DNA from: Apibacter muscae
GTDB lineage: Bacteria; Bacteroidota; Bacteroidia; Flavobacteriales; Weeksellaceae
Length of the DNA: 64,000 bases
Assembly: GCF_007845635.1 (NCBI RefSeq)
Contig: NZ_SELG01000042.1
Coordinates: 1-64,000 of the forward strand
Direction of reading: 5' to 3'
Shown here piece by piece: positions 8,282 to 17,677 of this stretch; within the stretch, counting starts at the first letter, position 1, and each line of letters opens with the position of its first letter. The notes under the pieces are model-generated. The model was not told where the DNA came from, searched no databases, and saw only the letters and a list, made by a program, of their open reading frames with translations. Made by a program: the position numbers and the translations under genes.

Positions 8282-9393
8282 AATTTTACTGATAAAGGTT
8301 TGTTTTTTTCTAATGTAATTTGAATTTCATCCAATAAATCTTTGGCCTGTATATTCTCAATATGTTTGTCAAATAAACGAAATCCTATTTTAATTGCCTG
8401 TTGATCGGAAGGATCGTCAAATCCTCCAAGAATATCTGAATCTCCAAAGTCTTCAATTCTATTTTTAAGATATTCTTTCCATGTTTTCCATTCATCTAGA
8501 GGTTTGTTATTATCTCCAATTTGTGCATATCCAGCTCCATTTATAAGAGTGAACTCTGAAAATCCAACGTACTTACCTACAAAACCATAATGTATATTTG
8601 ACCAAATATCATAATTATATAATAACGCTTTTGATGACTTTTTATCACAAGACCAATTTTTTTTATTTTGCATATCTAATAAAGTGATTTTATGATCCCA
8701 TATTGCACCTTTCTTTACCAGCGATTTCCATAAAACGCAAGCTTTTCTAAAATAATCATATTTTTTCTTTAGATTATAGGTGTTTGAATACTTATTATTA
8801 AACATTTTAATTAAATCACAATGTGATGATTTAATATTCGTATTCATCTCCTTTGCCATATATTCTGCTATAATATTTGCATCAATGTAATTACAACTAT
8901 GTTTTTCTACATAAGTGCTTACGCTAACAGAAATAGTTGGTTGCTTAAAATAAGCATAAACTGTAAATTTTGAAACTATTGCTTTATTAGGAATTCTAAA
9001 ACTAACTTCTTTTTTACCTATTACAGTAGGAAAATAAGTATCTATTTTATTATCGTCATATTGGTTTGCCCATCTTAAATTTTTAATTTCAGATCCTTTG
9101 GGAGCGCGATTAAACTGAATTACTTTATATTTATACCATTTTTCTTTTTCTAGTATAGTAACCTTTTTTCCATTTTCATCATATGGACCATCCAATTTCA
9201 TTACGCGTAAAGGTAACGGTGGTGTATAATCACTCAAATATTGTACCCCTCCCTGCTTTCCAGTCATAATCACCTGGGTGGGAGAATTAAAGGTTAAATC
9301 TCCATGGGTGGCAGTAAGGGTTATTGATTTTTTAGCTTTTTTTATACTTTCTCCTCCAATAGTTCGTATGATATTTCCTTTATGCATAACCAT
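8272..9393 (-). CDS. T6SS effector with polymorphic toxin type 44 (Ntox44-like) domain
   Basis: 373 residues. The first 45 (HKGNIIRTIGGESIKKAKKS then TQVIMTGKQGGV) resemble the beta-prism tail of VgrG/gp5 spikes. A short beta-rich linker follows (about 60-165). The C-terminal half carries the signature order of the type 44 toxin domain: IWDHK near residue 232, YGFVGKYVGF near 270, NGAGYAQIGDN near 284 and FDDPSDQQAIKIG near 325. The gene starts 9 bases after vgrG and overlaps a lipoprotein immunity gene, so delivery by this VgrG is inferred. The biochemical activity is not assigned here. The toxin part is more AT-rich than VgrG. Confidence 0.8.
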   Translation of the reverse strand: MVMHKGNIIRTIGGESIKKAKKSITLTATHGDLTFNSPTQVIMTGKQGGVQYLSDYTPPLPLRVMKLDGPYDENGKKVTILEKEKWYKYKVIQFNRAPKGSEIKNLRWANQYDDNKIDTYFPTVIGKKEVSFRIPNKAIVSKFTVYAYFKQPTISVSVSTYVEKHSCNYIDANIIAEYMAKEMNTNIKSSHCDLIKMFNNKYSNTYNLKKKYDYFRKACVLWKSLVKKGAIWDHKITLLDMQNKKNWSCDKKSSKALLYNYDIWSNIHYGFVGKYVGFSEFTLINGAGYAQIGDNNKPLDEWKTWKEYLKNRIEDFGDSDILGGFDDPSDQQAIKIGFRLFDKHIENIQAKDLLDEIQITLEKNKPLSVKLCI

Positions 9394-9402
9394 AAATATT
9401 TA

Positions 9403-11322
9403 TTAATGCAAACTGGTTTGATTTGCACTGTTAGATTTTACTAGGGTACCACTTTCTAAATGAATTACATCTTCCTTGCTTGTATAGGCACTTTTTTTAG
9501 AAGTTTCGCTAAAATTTAAGGCTGTGCTTTCACGTGTTTCTCCAGCACTTTCATAAATATTACCAGCGGCTAGATTATAATCTTCAGCTGCTAGGGTAGA
9601 AATATTTTCTCCGGCACTTATGCTTATGTTCTGGGAGGCAGAAAGGACTATGTTTTTAGCTTCCATAAAAATAGTTTCTGGAGCTACGCTTTTTATATTC
9701 CCTTTACCATCTAAAAATACACGATTACCACTAGGATCTTCCACTAAAATACTACCTTTTCCTTCCGCATCATTAAACACAATCCGGGTTCCACTCCGGG
9801 TTTCAATCACCTTAATATCATTTCCTTCTGTGTAATACCTTGCAATTTCTCCGCCATTGTAGGCTGTTCCTAGCACCACCGGTGCATCCGGGTTACCGCC
9901 TTGGAAAGCTACCAATACCGTTTCCCCAATTTCGGGGGTAAAATATGTACCTTTACCAGAACCTGCATGGGGCTGAATTACTTGTATCCAAGGGGTTTGG
10001 CTGTTTTTGGCTTTTTGCCAAGAAAACTGTACGCGTAGCCTGCCCATTTTCAGTGGGTCTTTATGATCCATAACCTTGGCATGTTGCAACTCTGCCTTTG
10101 GGTAGGCGGTTGGGTTGTAGTTTAGTGGAACTATCGCATCCTTAGGGACTCCTACAAAGTGGTGTTCGTACCCATGTCCGTCTATAAACTTATGGACAAT
10201 TTCAATAACCTTATAACTCTCTGCCGGAACTCTACCGTTTTTAAAGATTTTATGCCCGGGCATCCAAACAAACATCTTGGCTACATCTCCTACGCGTAGG
10301 GAGGGATTATTGCCTCTGGCTTTCATACGAACCAGTCCTTGGTTTCTGCGTTGTTCTCTTTCGGCGGCCTCCACCATTCCATTTTTGCCTTTAGGCAAAA
10401 GGCTAGGGTACAAATGCTGTTGGGGAGATACTCGGTTGAACCAATCTTCGGAAACATTGTCGGCGTACTGTTCAAAGGGATTTACACTTTTTTGAACCGG
10501 ATGACTCTTGGAATCTACTTGTATTTCTTCTCCGTGCTTAGGATCATAGGCAGTGTATGAAAATCCTTGTGTGCCCATTTCCATACCTAATTCAAAATCG
10601 TAGATGTCTTCGCCTTCCATCATTTCTATAATCTTGCTTCCCCAGGCGGAAAATACAAATTGTTCGCCGTTGTAATAAAAGTATTCGCCAAATTGTTTTG
10701 CCAATCGTTGGATAAATCCGTAGTCGCTTTCGTGGTACTGACTAAGGTAGGGTATGCTTCCTTTAAAATTGGGGTTTACTTTGAACTGCACCAAATTTTG
10801 GGGATATTTTGTGGCTATTCCTGCTAGTAATTGCTCAAAAGTTACTTCTTCAAAACTTTCACAGTGTGGGCCGTTTTCCATTAATACGGAGGGACAGGAA
10901 CCTTTTAAGATAACATGGCGTACGCTTTCAACTACTTTGGTTTGTACTCTAGAGATGATTCCTGTAAACATTTGTTGTACTTTCCCGTATTGGTAAAACA
11001 TAAAACTTATGCGCTTGCCCAAAACTAAGCGAGAATTTTCTAACAAGTAGGCTTCGTTCTCTTGAAATTCATCCGGATCGCATATCAATTCAAAGGAATG
11101 TGGGTGTCCAATGGACTGTTTGAGTTCTAGTTCTATATGTGTATCGTTGAAACATTCTTTGCCGTTGATTAACACTTTCACTGAAACCAGGGATGAATTT
11201 TCAAATAAATTGGATTTGCTGCCTCCATAGGTGGGGATCTTGTGGCTGATGTGGCGTAGTAAATCTGCTTCCTCTTCGGTTAGCATACGATTTCCGTCAC
11301 CAAAGACCGGTTTTTTTGCCAT
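9403..11322 (-). CDS. vgrG: T6SS spike protein VgrG (TssI)
   Basis: 639 residues, the trimeric tip of the T6SS needle. The N-terminal 380 residues are gp27-like, including YHESDYGFIQRLAKQFGEYF, typical of VgrG. A gp5-type OB-fold follows near residues 425-495 (MGRLRVQFSW, then TYFTPEIGETVLVAFQGGNP and VVLGTAYNGG). The Ala/Ser/Gly-rich tail is the beta-helix spike. No enzymatic extension is visible. It is the first gene of a minus-strand run that carries effectors and immunity genes. Sheath, baseplate and ATPase genes are not in the window, so the apparatus must be encoded elsewhere. Bacteroidota T6SS is of subtype iii. Confidence 0.95.
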   Translation of the reverse strand: MAKKPVFGDGNRMLTEEEADLLRHISHKIPTYGGSKSNLFENSSLVSVKVLINGKECFNDTHIELELKQSIGHPHSFELICDPDEFQENEAYLLENSRLVLGKRISFMFYQYGKVQQMFTGIISRVQTKVVESVRHVILKGSCPSVLMENGPHCESFEEVTFEQLLAGIATKYPQNLVQFKVNPNFKGSIPYLSQYHESDYGFIQRLAKQFGEYFYYNGEQFVFSAWGSKIIEMMEGEDIYDFELGMEMGTQGFSYTAYDPKHGEEIQVDSKSHPVQKSVNPFEQYADNVSEDWFNRVSPQQHLYPSLLPKGKNGMVEAAEREQRRNQGLVRMKARGNNPSLRVGDVAKMFVWMPGHKIFKNGRVPAESYKVIEIVHKFIDGHGYEHHFVGVPKDAIVPLNYNPTAYPKAELQHAKVMDHKDPLKMGRLRVQFSWQKAKNSQTPWIQVIQPHAGSGKGTYFTPEIGETVLVAFQGGNPDAPVVLGTAYNGGEIARYYTEGNDIKVIETRSGTRIVFNDAEGKGSILVEDPSGNRVFLDGKGNIKSVAPETIFMEAKNIVLSASQNISISAGENISTLAAEDYNLAAGNIYESAGETRESTALNFSETSKKSAYTSKEDVIHLESGTLVKSNSANQTSLH

Positions 11323-11750
11323 AGTAATTGTTTTTTTAAATTAATAAAACATGGAATTAAAATAAAATAAATGTTTATTTATCGCAAATATAATTAAAAT
11401 ATGTAAATTTTAAAGAAAATAGGCATTTATTTTTCTTTAATGATTTAAACTATAATGTATAAGTTAGGGATTAAAATTCAAAATATAGTCTTCGTAAATT
11501 TTATAGATGAGAAGTTTTAGAAGAATATAGCTAATCAAAAATTAACTTTATATAACTATAAGTTTAATACTCAAAAAATTATATGATTTTTAGTTTTATT
11601 GGTTTTTATAAGCATATTATACTCGCAGTTGTAAAACTTAATTTACTCCAATGGGCGTATTTCTCTTATTGCATATTAATTAATCACGAATATGATTAGG
11701 ATCTATATACAAATAAGGAAAGTAATAATACTACGAATGCTCCTTACCAA
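11323..11750. other. Intergenic region upstream of vgrG
   Basis: 428 AT-rich bases with no gene. A promoter core for vgrG lies at 11385-11392. The rest, toward the ABC ATPase stop, shows no convincing hairpin or remnant. Confidence 0.6.
11385..11392 (-). promoter_or_regulatory. Candidate -7 promoter element for vgrG
   Basis: On the minus strand this reads TATATTTG followed by C, matching the Bacteroidota -7 consensus TAnnTTTG. It lies 63 bases before the vgrG ATG. No clear TTG -33 element is present at the usual distance. Confidence 0.5.
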
Positions 11751-12446
11751 TTAACGAGTATATTCAAAAAAAGCTTCTTCTAGATTGGTAAATTTACTTT
11801 GAAATTCTTCAATGGATTTGTCTTGAATTATTTTTCCATGATTAAGCAGAATTACCCTAGAACATAAAGCTTCCACTTCCTGCATGATATGGGTGGAAAG
11901 TATGACCGTTTTTTCCTTACCTAGTTCTTGAATAAGTTGTCTGATTTCAATAATTTGGTTAGGATCTAGCCCATTGGTAGGCTCATCCAAAATTAATATT
12001 TCAGGATTAAAAATTATGGCTTGTGCTAAGCCTACTCTTTGTTTGTAGCCTTTAGACAATTGGCTGATTTTCTTTCCCTTTTCGGGAGATAAACCTACCT
12101 TTTCAATAACGCCTTCAATTTCTTTAGGATCTATACGGTGTATATTTGCCACAAAGGTTAAGTACTCTTTTACATACATATCTGTATACAAAGGATTATT
12201 TTCGGGTAAGTAACCAATAAGGGATTTAATTTTAAAAGCTTCTTCTTGGTTGTCTAAGCCCTGAATCCAAATTTTTCCACCATCTATAGATAAGGAACCG
12301 GTGATGGCACGCATCATAGTAGTTTTTCCGGCTCCGTTGGGTCCTAGCAAACCTACAATTTCTCCTTTCTTAATGTCTAAATTAATATCCTCTAAAGCCC
12401 ACTGATCTTTATATCTTTTCTTAAGATTTTGTATTTTTACAGACAT
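11751..12446 (-). CDS. ABC transporter ATP-binding protein, GldA-like
   Basis: 231 residues with a full nucleotide-binding domain: Walker A GPNGAGKTT (about residues 35-43), Q-loop GYLPENNPLY, signature LSKGYKQRVGLAQA, Walker B ILILDEPTNGLD and switch His in LSTHIMQEVEA. The PENNPLY and YKQRVGLA wording is very like GldA of the gliding-motility ABC transporter and of related ABC-2 exporters. It is shorter than full GldA (about 300 residues), lacking the C-terminal extension. No permease gene is adjacent, so the substrate is unknown and a gliding role is not shown. Confidence 0.8.
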   Translation of the reverse strand: MSVKIQNLKKRYKDQWALEDINLDIKKGEIVGLLGPNGAGKTTMMRAITGSLSIDGGKIWIQGLDNQEEAFKIKSLIGYLPENNPLYTDMYVKEYLTFVANIHRIDPKEIEGVIEKVGLSPEKGKKISQLSKGYKQRVGLAQAIIFNPEILILDEPTNGLDPNQIIEIRQLIQELGKEKTVILSTHIMQEVEALCSRVILLNHGKIIQDKSIEEFQSKFTNLEEAFFEYTR

Positions 12447-12519
12447 TTTTAGTTAAAAGATAAAATTTAATATTTTTTGTAAAGATATTAATAAAACAAA
12501 AAAGAATAAATAAATATTT

Positions 12520-13347
12520 ATGAAATCAGTATCGATACAGGGAATTAAAGGATCTTTTCACCATGAGGCTGTGGTAAAATTTTTTAAAGAAGAAGAGGTG
12601 GAAATTGTGGATAGTCCTAGCTTTAATACCTTGGTTAAAGATATAATACAAGGAACGGCCGATTATGGAATGATGGCTATTGAAAATTCTATTGCAGGGA
12701 GTATTCTTCCGAATTATACATTAATTACCAAAAATAATTTATACATCGTTGGGGAAGTTGTTATCCCCATTCATCATCATTTATTAGCATTAGAATCAGA
12801 AACTCTAGAAACGATCCGCGAAGTGCAAACGCACCCGATGGCTTTATTGCAGTGCCAAAATTTTTTAGAAAAGCACGAAGATTGGAAGCAATTGGCCAAG
12901 GACGATACGGCTACTTGTGCTAAAAATATTTCTGAAAACCACTGGAAAGGGGTAGCAGGTATAGGTTCACAATTGGCGGCGGAAAGATATAACCTAAAAG
13001 TACTTGCCAAAAATATTCACGATGTTGCGGACAATTATACTCGGTTCTATTTGCTTTCCAAACATAAAGAAAAAATTGAACATTTTAATAAGGCTTCGCT
13101 TTATTTTGCGACCAACCATAAAATGGGGAGTTTAGCCCAAGTGTTGAATCTTTTAGCTGAACATGAGATGAACATTACCAAGATACAATCGGTGCCTTTG
13201 CCGGAAGCTGTGTTTCAATATTCCTTTCATGTAGATGTAGTTTCCGATAAAAAAGGATACGATCATTATTACAAAGCTTTGGAAGAGATAAAAAAGGTGA
13301 CCGGTTTTCTTCACGTTTTAGGAGAGTATAAACAATTTAAAATTTAA
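12520..13347 (+). CDS. pheA: Prephenate dehydratase
   Basis: 275 residues. Converts prephenate to phenylpyruvate in phenylalanine synthesis, in the cytoplasm. The N-terminal catalytic part starts SIQGIKGSFHHEAVVKFF and contains YGMMAIENSIAGSI and the catalytic Thr motif DNYTRFYLL near residue 171. A C-terminal ACT domain (about 195-270, MGSLAQVLNLLAEHEMNITK) should bind Phe for feedback inhibition. There is no chorismate mutase fused at the N-terminus. It is divergent from the ABC ATPase and 4 bases before a CvpA-like gene. Confidence 0.92.
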   Translation: MKSVSIQGIKGSFHHEAVVKFFKEEEVEIVDSPSFNTLVKDIIQGTADYGMMAIENSIAGSILPNYTLITKNNLYIVGEVVIPIHHHLLALESETLETIREVQTHPMALLQCQNFLEKHEDWKQLAKDDTATCAKNISENHWKGVAGIGSQLAAERYNLKVLAKNIHDVADNYTRFYLLSKHKEKIEHFNKASLYFATNHKMGSLAQVLNLLAEHEMNITKIQSVPLPEAVFQYSFHVDVVSDKKGYDHYYKALEEIKKVTGFLHVLGEYKQFKI

Positions 13348-13351
13348 TTCC

Positions 13352-13813
13352 ATGGGTGTAACAGAATTGGTGTTTATAGGTTTTGTTATTTTTGGAGGGA
13401 TTCTTGGCTATTCCAAAGGATTGTTAAGACAAATTTCCACCCTAGCAGGATTATTTTTAGGCTACTTTGCTGCTGGCTTATTTTTATCTCCGGTTCATAA
13501 ATATTTGGTAGAAAAAAAAATTTTATCATCAGATTTTTCAACAACTCTAACATTTATACTATTAATTCTAGTTATTTACCTGTCTGTGAAATTTTTATCC
13601 AAGGGGATTGAAAATATGTTAAAAGCGATAGGTTTAAACTTTACCAATAGAATTGCTGGTTTTCTTTTGGGAGGATTTAAGTTCTTGCTTATAGGTTTAT
13701 TCGTGTCTTATTTGTTGATAATGGTTGGTATTATTTCAGAGAAAAATACTTCACAAAATTTTATGGATGGGGTGGGGCTTTTTCGTTCCATTCTATGGTC
13801 TTACCTAAAATAA
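13352..13813 (+). CDS. CvpA family membrane protein
   Basis: 153 residues with four hydrophobic helices. The start (ELVFIGFVIFGGILGYSKGL) has the typical CvpA pattern with Gly-Tyr-Ser-Lys-Gly, and the second helix region contains GLFLGYFAA. CvpA proteins are inner-membrane proteins linked to colicin V production and to envelope stress or bile resistance in other bacteria; their molecular function is unsettled. It follows the prephenate dehydratase by 4 bases, probably as an operon. Confidence 0.8.
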   Translation: MGVTELVFIGFVIFGGILGYSKGLLRQISTLAGLFLGYFAAGLFLSPVHKYLVEKKILSSDFSTTLTFILLILVIYLSVKFLSKGIENMLKAIGLNFTNRIAGFLLGGFKFLLIGLFVSYLLIMVGIISEKNTSQNFMDGVGLFRSILWSYLK

Positions 13814-13859
13814 TCCCAACAGCCCCCAAGGAAAACAAATTCCAGTTCAGATATTTTTG

Positions 13860-13867
13860 TACCTTTG
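13860..13867 (+). promoter_or_regulatory. Candidate -7 promoter element for prfA
   Basis: TACCTTTG followed by C fits TAnnTTTG exactly and lies 23 bases before the prfA ATG, so transcription would begin near 13873. No TTG is seen at the -33 distance. Confidence 0.6.
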
Positions 13868-13890
13868 CGAACTTATTGAATTCATAACAT

Positions 13891-14970
13891 ATGTCAGATT
13901 TAGTACCCAAACTAGAAGCGATTAAGCAACGTTTTGACGAGGTTGCCGATTTAATCATTCAGCCCAATATAATCTCCGACCAAAAACGATACGCACAACT
14001 TAATAAAGAATACAAAGATTTAGGTAAGCTGGTAGATGTTTATAAAGAATATAAAACTCTTCTGAATACAATTTCAGATGCAGATGAAATTATTAAAGAA
14101 GGTGCAGATGCGGAAATGGTAGAGTTGGCGAAAGAAGAAAAAAATTCTGCCCTAGGGTTGATCCCTTCTATGGAGGAGAATATAAAATTTATGCTTATTC
14201 CTAAGGATCCGGAAGACGATAAAAATATAACGGTGGAATTGCGAGCCGGAACTGGTGGAGATGAATCTGCTATTTTCGTTGAAGATGTCTTTCGTATGTA
14301 TTCTATGTATTGGAGACAAAAGGGATGGAATTTTGAAGTAGTAGATGCTACAGAAGGTAGTGTAAAAGGTTACAAGGAGATGATTGTCAATGTTAGCGGG
14401 GAAGGAGCTTTTGGTACTATGAAGTTTGAATCCGGTGTACATAGAGTGCAGAGGGTTCCGGAAACAGAATCCCAGGGTAGGGTACATACCTCTGCCATTA
14501 CAGTGGCAGTATTGCCTGAAGCGGAAGAGGTGGATGTTGAAATTAATCCCGCTGATTTGGAATTTCAAACGGCTCGTTCCAGTGGTGCTGGAGGACAGAA
14601 CGTAAACAAGGTTGAAACTAAAGTGCAGTTGTTTCATAAACCTACGGGTATAATGATTCAATGTCAGGTAGCACGTTCGCAACACGCCAATAGAGAAATG
14701 GCTTTGCAAATGCTCCGAAATAAATTGTATGATATTAAACTGCAAGAACACTTAGATAAAATATCTTCTCAGAGAAAGACTATGGTTTCGACCGGAGATC
14801 GATCGGCTAAAATTCGGACTTATAATTACCCGCAGGGACGGGTAACTGATCATAGAATTAATAAATCTATATATAATTTGGATAATTTCATGAATGGGGA
14901 TATTGAAGAAATGATTGACTCTTTAAAAATTGCAGAAAATGCAGAAAAATTAAAAGGAGAGGAGGAATAA
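13891..14970 (+). CDS. prfA: Peptide chain release factor 1
   Basis: 359 residues, normal for RF1. Recognises UAA and UAG stop codons and triggers peptide release. The GGQ motif ([15 protein letters not shown]) is at about residue 233, inside the conserved SSGAGGQ context. The [20 protein letters not shown] region is present, and no RF2-type programmed frameshift is seen. It has its own promoter core, is followed by a strong terminator, and is therefore probably a single-gene unit. Confidence 0.96.
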   Translation: MSDLVPKLEAIKQRFDEVADLIIQPNIISDQKRYAQLNKEYKDLGKLVDVYKEYKTLLNTISDADEIIKEGADAEMVELAKEEKNSALGLIPSMEENIKFMLIPKDPEDDKNITVELRAGTGGDESAIFVEDVFRMYSMYWRQKGWNFEVVDATEGSVKGYKEMIVNVSGEGAFGTMKFESGVHRVQRVPETESQGRVHTSAITVAVLPEAEEVDVEINPADLEFQTARSSGAGGQNVNKVETKVQLFHKPTGIMIQCQVARSQHANREMALQMLRNKLYDIKLQEHLDKISSQRKTMVSTGDRSAKIRTYNYPQGRVTDHRINKSIYNLDNFMNGDIEEMIDSLKIAENAEKLKGEEE

Positions 14971-15287
14971 GAAGTTTCATCTTCTATTTAATATATTCAA
15001 ACAGAAGCAAATAAAAAAAGGCGAAATTTTATTTCGCCTTTTTTTATTTTAATTAGTTTACGAATATTCTTTATAAGTATAAAATAAAATCTTTATATTT
15101 ATCCCAAAATATAATTTAATATCTATTAATATTTAGTTTTATGAAATAAAATTAGAATATTTTTAATTAGTAAGCTTATTTTATTTAATAACCTTTACGC
15201 GTGGATTTTAATAAGGTTAATCAAGAATTGAAAGTTAAAATAAGTTCGTAAAGTTTATTGCTGGGTTAATAATATAAAATTTTACCA
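14971..15287. other. Intergenic region between prfA and the carotenoid operon
   Basis: 317 bases. It holds the prfA terminator (listed separately). The rest is AT-rich, with no TAnnTTTG core visible before crtI and no regulator gene. Confidence 0.6.
15013..15045 (+). terminator. Rho-independent terminator after prfA
   Basis: A perfect stem of 15 base pairs (ggcgaaat core with an A-run before and a T-run after) around a three-base loop, 43 bases past the stop. The A and T runs make it look bidirectional. Confidence 0.9.
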
Positions 15288-16757
15288 ATGAAGAAAGTAG
15301 CAATTATAGGTTCTGGGATCTCTGGATTATCGGCTTCTGCTTATGCGGCTAGACAAGGCTACGAGGTACATGTTTTTGAAAAACATTCGCAGCCCGGGGG
15401 TAGGGCAAGACAATTTAAAAGTAAGGAAGGCTATATTTTTGATATGGGACCTAGTTGGTATTGGATGCCTGACCTTATAGAAGATTTTTTTACGGATTTT
15501 AACTGTAAAACCTCTGATTTCTTCACTCTAATTTCATTGGACCCCCAATTTGAAATCATTTTTTCAGACCAAACTGTACAAGTGCCTAAAAGCATAAAGG
15601 AACTTGAGGACTTATTTGAAAGCCATGAACCGGGGGGAGCAGCTCAATTAAGAAAATTTATGAGAGAAGCAAAATTTAAATATGAGGTTGGGATGAAAGA
15701 GTTTGTTAATAAACCTTGCCTGTCGTGGTTGGAGTTTTTATCATTTAGAATCCTTAAAAGTACTTTAAAAATAAATTTACTTGAAAATTTTAGAAGTTAT
15801 GTAAGTAAATTTTTTAAAGATAAAAAATTAAGAACCTTAATGGAATTTCCTGTAATTTTTTTGGGTGCATCGCCCGAAAAAATTCCTGCCCTATATAGTT
15901 TAATGAATTATGGGGGGTATGCATTAGGAACCAAGTATCCTATAGGAGGATTTTATAAACTTATTTTAGCTATGAAAGACATAGCAGAAAAGCAAGGGGT
16001 GAAATTTTATTTTAATCATAACGTTGAAGCCATTCATGCAAAAGATGATCTTGTGAAATCACTAATTATTGATGGTAAAATTCATGAGTTTGATGCGGTT
16101 ATAGCTTCCTCGGATTATCATCACACAGAAACATTGTTAAATCCAAGATATAATAATTACACAGAAAATTTTTGGAAAAAAAAGACATTTGCTCCCTCTT
16201 GTTTAATCTATTATTTAGGGATCAGTCAAAAAATTCCAAAATTACAACATCATACGCTTTTTTTTGAAAATGACTTGGACGAACACATAGATACTATTTA
16301 CAATGAGAAAAGATGGCCAGAAAAACCTTTGTTTTATGTTTCCTGCCCTTCAAAAACAGATAATCTTGTAGCTCCAGAAGGGAAAGAAAATCTCTTTTTG
16401 TTGATGCCTTTAGCTATTGGATTAGAGGATAATGAAGCTGTAAGGGAAAAATATTTAGAAATTATGTTGCAGAGAATTGAAAAATACACAGGGGTTAGCC
16501 ATCTACAAAATAAAATTGAGTTTAAAAAAAGTTATTGTGTAAGCGATTTTATTACCGATTATCATGCTTACGGTGGCAATGCCTATGGATTGGCAAATAC
16601 ACTCGAACAAACGGCTGTTTTAAAGCCTAAAATAAAAAATAAAATTTTAAAAAATCTATTCTATGCTGGGCAATTAACAGTTCCGGGCCCTGGAGTTCCT
16701 CCCTGTATACTATCAGGAAAAATCGCCGCCCATGAATTATCAAAACTTAAATTTTAG
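15288..16757 (+). CDS. crtI: Phytoene desaturase
   Basis: 489 residues. Introduces double bonds in phytoene to give lycopene. It starts with an FAD-binding Rossmann motif (IIGSGISGLSASAYAA, then PGGRARQF). It ends with the carotenoid-desaturase signature LFYAGQLTVPGPGVPPCILS. The length is normal for bacterial CrtI. It is the first gene of a five-gene plus-strand operon and lies 5 bases before crtB, typical of Bacteroidota carotenoid clusters. Confidence 0.95.
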   Translation: MKKVAIIGSGISGLSASAYAARQGYEVHVFEKHSQPGGRARQFKSKEGYIFDMGPSWYWMPDLIEDFFTDFNCKTSDFFTLISLDPQFEIIFSDQTVQVPKSIKELEDLFESHEPGGAAQLRKFMREAKFKYEVGMKEFVNKPCLSWLEFLSFRILKSTLKINLLENFRSYVSKFFKDKKLRTLMEFPVIFLGASPEKIPALYSLMNYGGYALGTKYPIGGFYKLILAMKDIAEKQGVKFYFNHNVEAIHAKDDLVKSLIIDGKIHEFDAVIASSDYHHTETLLNPRYNNYTENFWKKKTFAPSCLIYYLGISQKIPKLQHHTLFFENDLDEHIDTIYNEKRWPEKPLFYVSCPSKTDNLVAPEGKENLFLLMPLAIGLEDNEAVREKYLEIMLQRIEKYTGVSHLQNKIEFKKSYCVSDFITDYHAYGGNAYGLANTLEQTAVLKPKIKNKILKNLFYAGQLTVPGPGVPPCILSGKIAAHELSKLKF

Positions 16758-16762
16758 AATTT

Positions 16763-17599
16763 ATGAAACACTTGTTTGATGAACTTTCTTTCTCTATTAG
16801 TAAATTAACTACTAGAAAGTATAGTACAAGTTTTTCCATGGGTATCTTAGCTCTAAAACCTTCTATACGTTCAGCTATCTATGCGATTTATGGATATGTA
16901 AGATTGGTAGATGAAATTGTGGATAGTTTTCATGATTTTAATAAAGAAAAAATGTTGCAGAATGTAAAAAGAGAAACTGAGGAAGCCTTGAATGAAAAAA
17001 TTTCTCTTAATCCTATACTTAATTCTTTTCAACAAACTGTACATAAGTATGATATTGATAAAAATTTAATTGATGAATTTTTACAAAGCATGGAAATGGA
17101 TTTAAAAAAAATAAATTATGATTCCAACCTTTATAAAACTTACATCCATGGATCTGCGGAAGTGGTAGGATTAATGTGTTTAAAAGTTTTTACCGAAGGA
17201 AATCAAAAAATTTATGAAGATTTAAAACCCTATGCCATGAAGTTAGGTTCTGCATTTCAAAAAATAAACTTTCTTAGGGATTTAAAAAATGATTATTGGG
17301 AATTAGGAAGAACATATTTTCCAAACCTTAATGTAAAAGCATTTAACAATCAAGTGAAAGTTTTAATTGAAAATGAAATTGAGAATGAATTTAAAGAAGC
17401 TTTAATTGGTATAAAAAAACTTCCTCATTCTTCATTATTTGGGGTTTATTTAGCTTATAAATATTATTTTTCTCTTTTTAAAAAAATTAAAAGTAAATCT
17501 TCCAATGAAATTTTAATTCAAAGAATAAGAGTGCCGAACACAGAGAAAGCATGGGTAGCATTTAAAAGTTATTTACGACACAAAACAACCTTTTATTAA
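16763..17599 (+). CDS. crtB: Phytoene synthase
   Basis: 278 residues. Condenses two GGPP to phytoene at the membrane. The two Asp-rich Mg-diphosphate motifs are visible: RLVDEIVDSF near residue 50 and NFLRDLKNDYWE near residue 171, followed by GRTYFP. The fold is the squalene/phytoene synthase family, and the length is close to that of Bacteroidota CrtB. No GGPP synthase or IPP isomerase gene is in the cluster, so GGPP must come from elsewhere in the genome. Confidence 0.94.
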   Translation: MKHLFDELSFSISKLTTRKYSTSFSMGILALKPSIRSAIYAIYGYVRLVDEIVDSFHDFNKEKMLQNVKRETEEALNEKISLNPILNSFQQTVHKYDIDKNLIDEFLQSMEMDLKKINYDSNLYKTYIHGSAEVVGLMCLKVFTEGNQKIYEDLKPYAMKLGSAFQKINFLRDLKNDYWELGRTYFPNLNVKAFNNQVKVLIENEIENEFKEALIGIKKLPHSSLFGVYLAYKYYFSLFKKIKSKSSNEILIQRIRVPNTEKAWVAFKSYLRHKTTFY

Positions 17600-17677
17600 G
17601 ATAATTTACTAATAGCAAAAGGATTACGTTTAAAGAAAGCTTTAATCATAGACACTAAAAAACTTTAAAAATAGATC

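Noticed and set aside
14152-14751. A 199-codon open frame antisense to prfA
   Set aside because: It is a mirror of the strongly conserved RF1 coding frame, with a composition and peptide that look unnatural.
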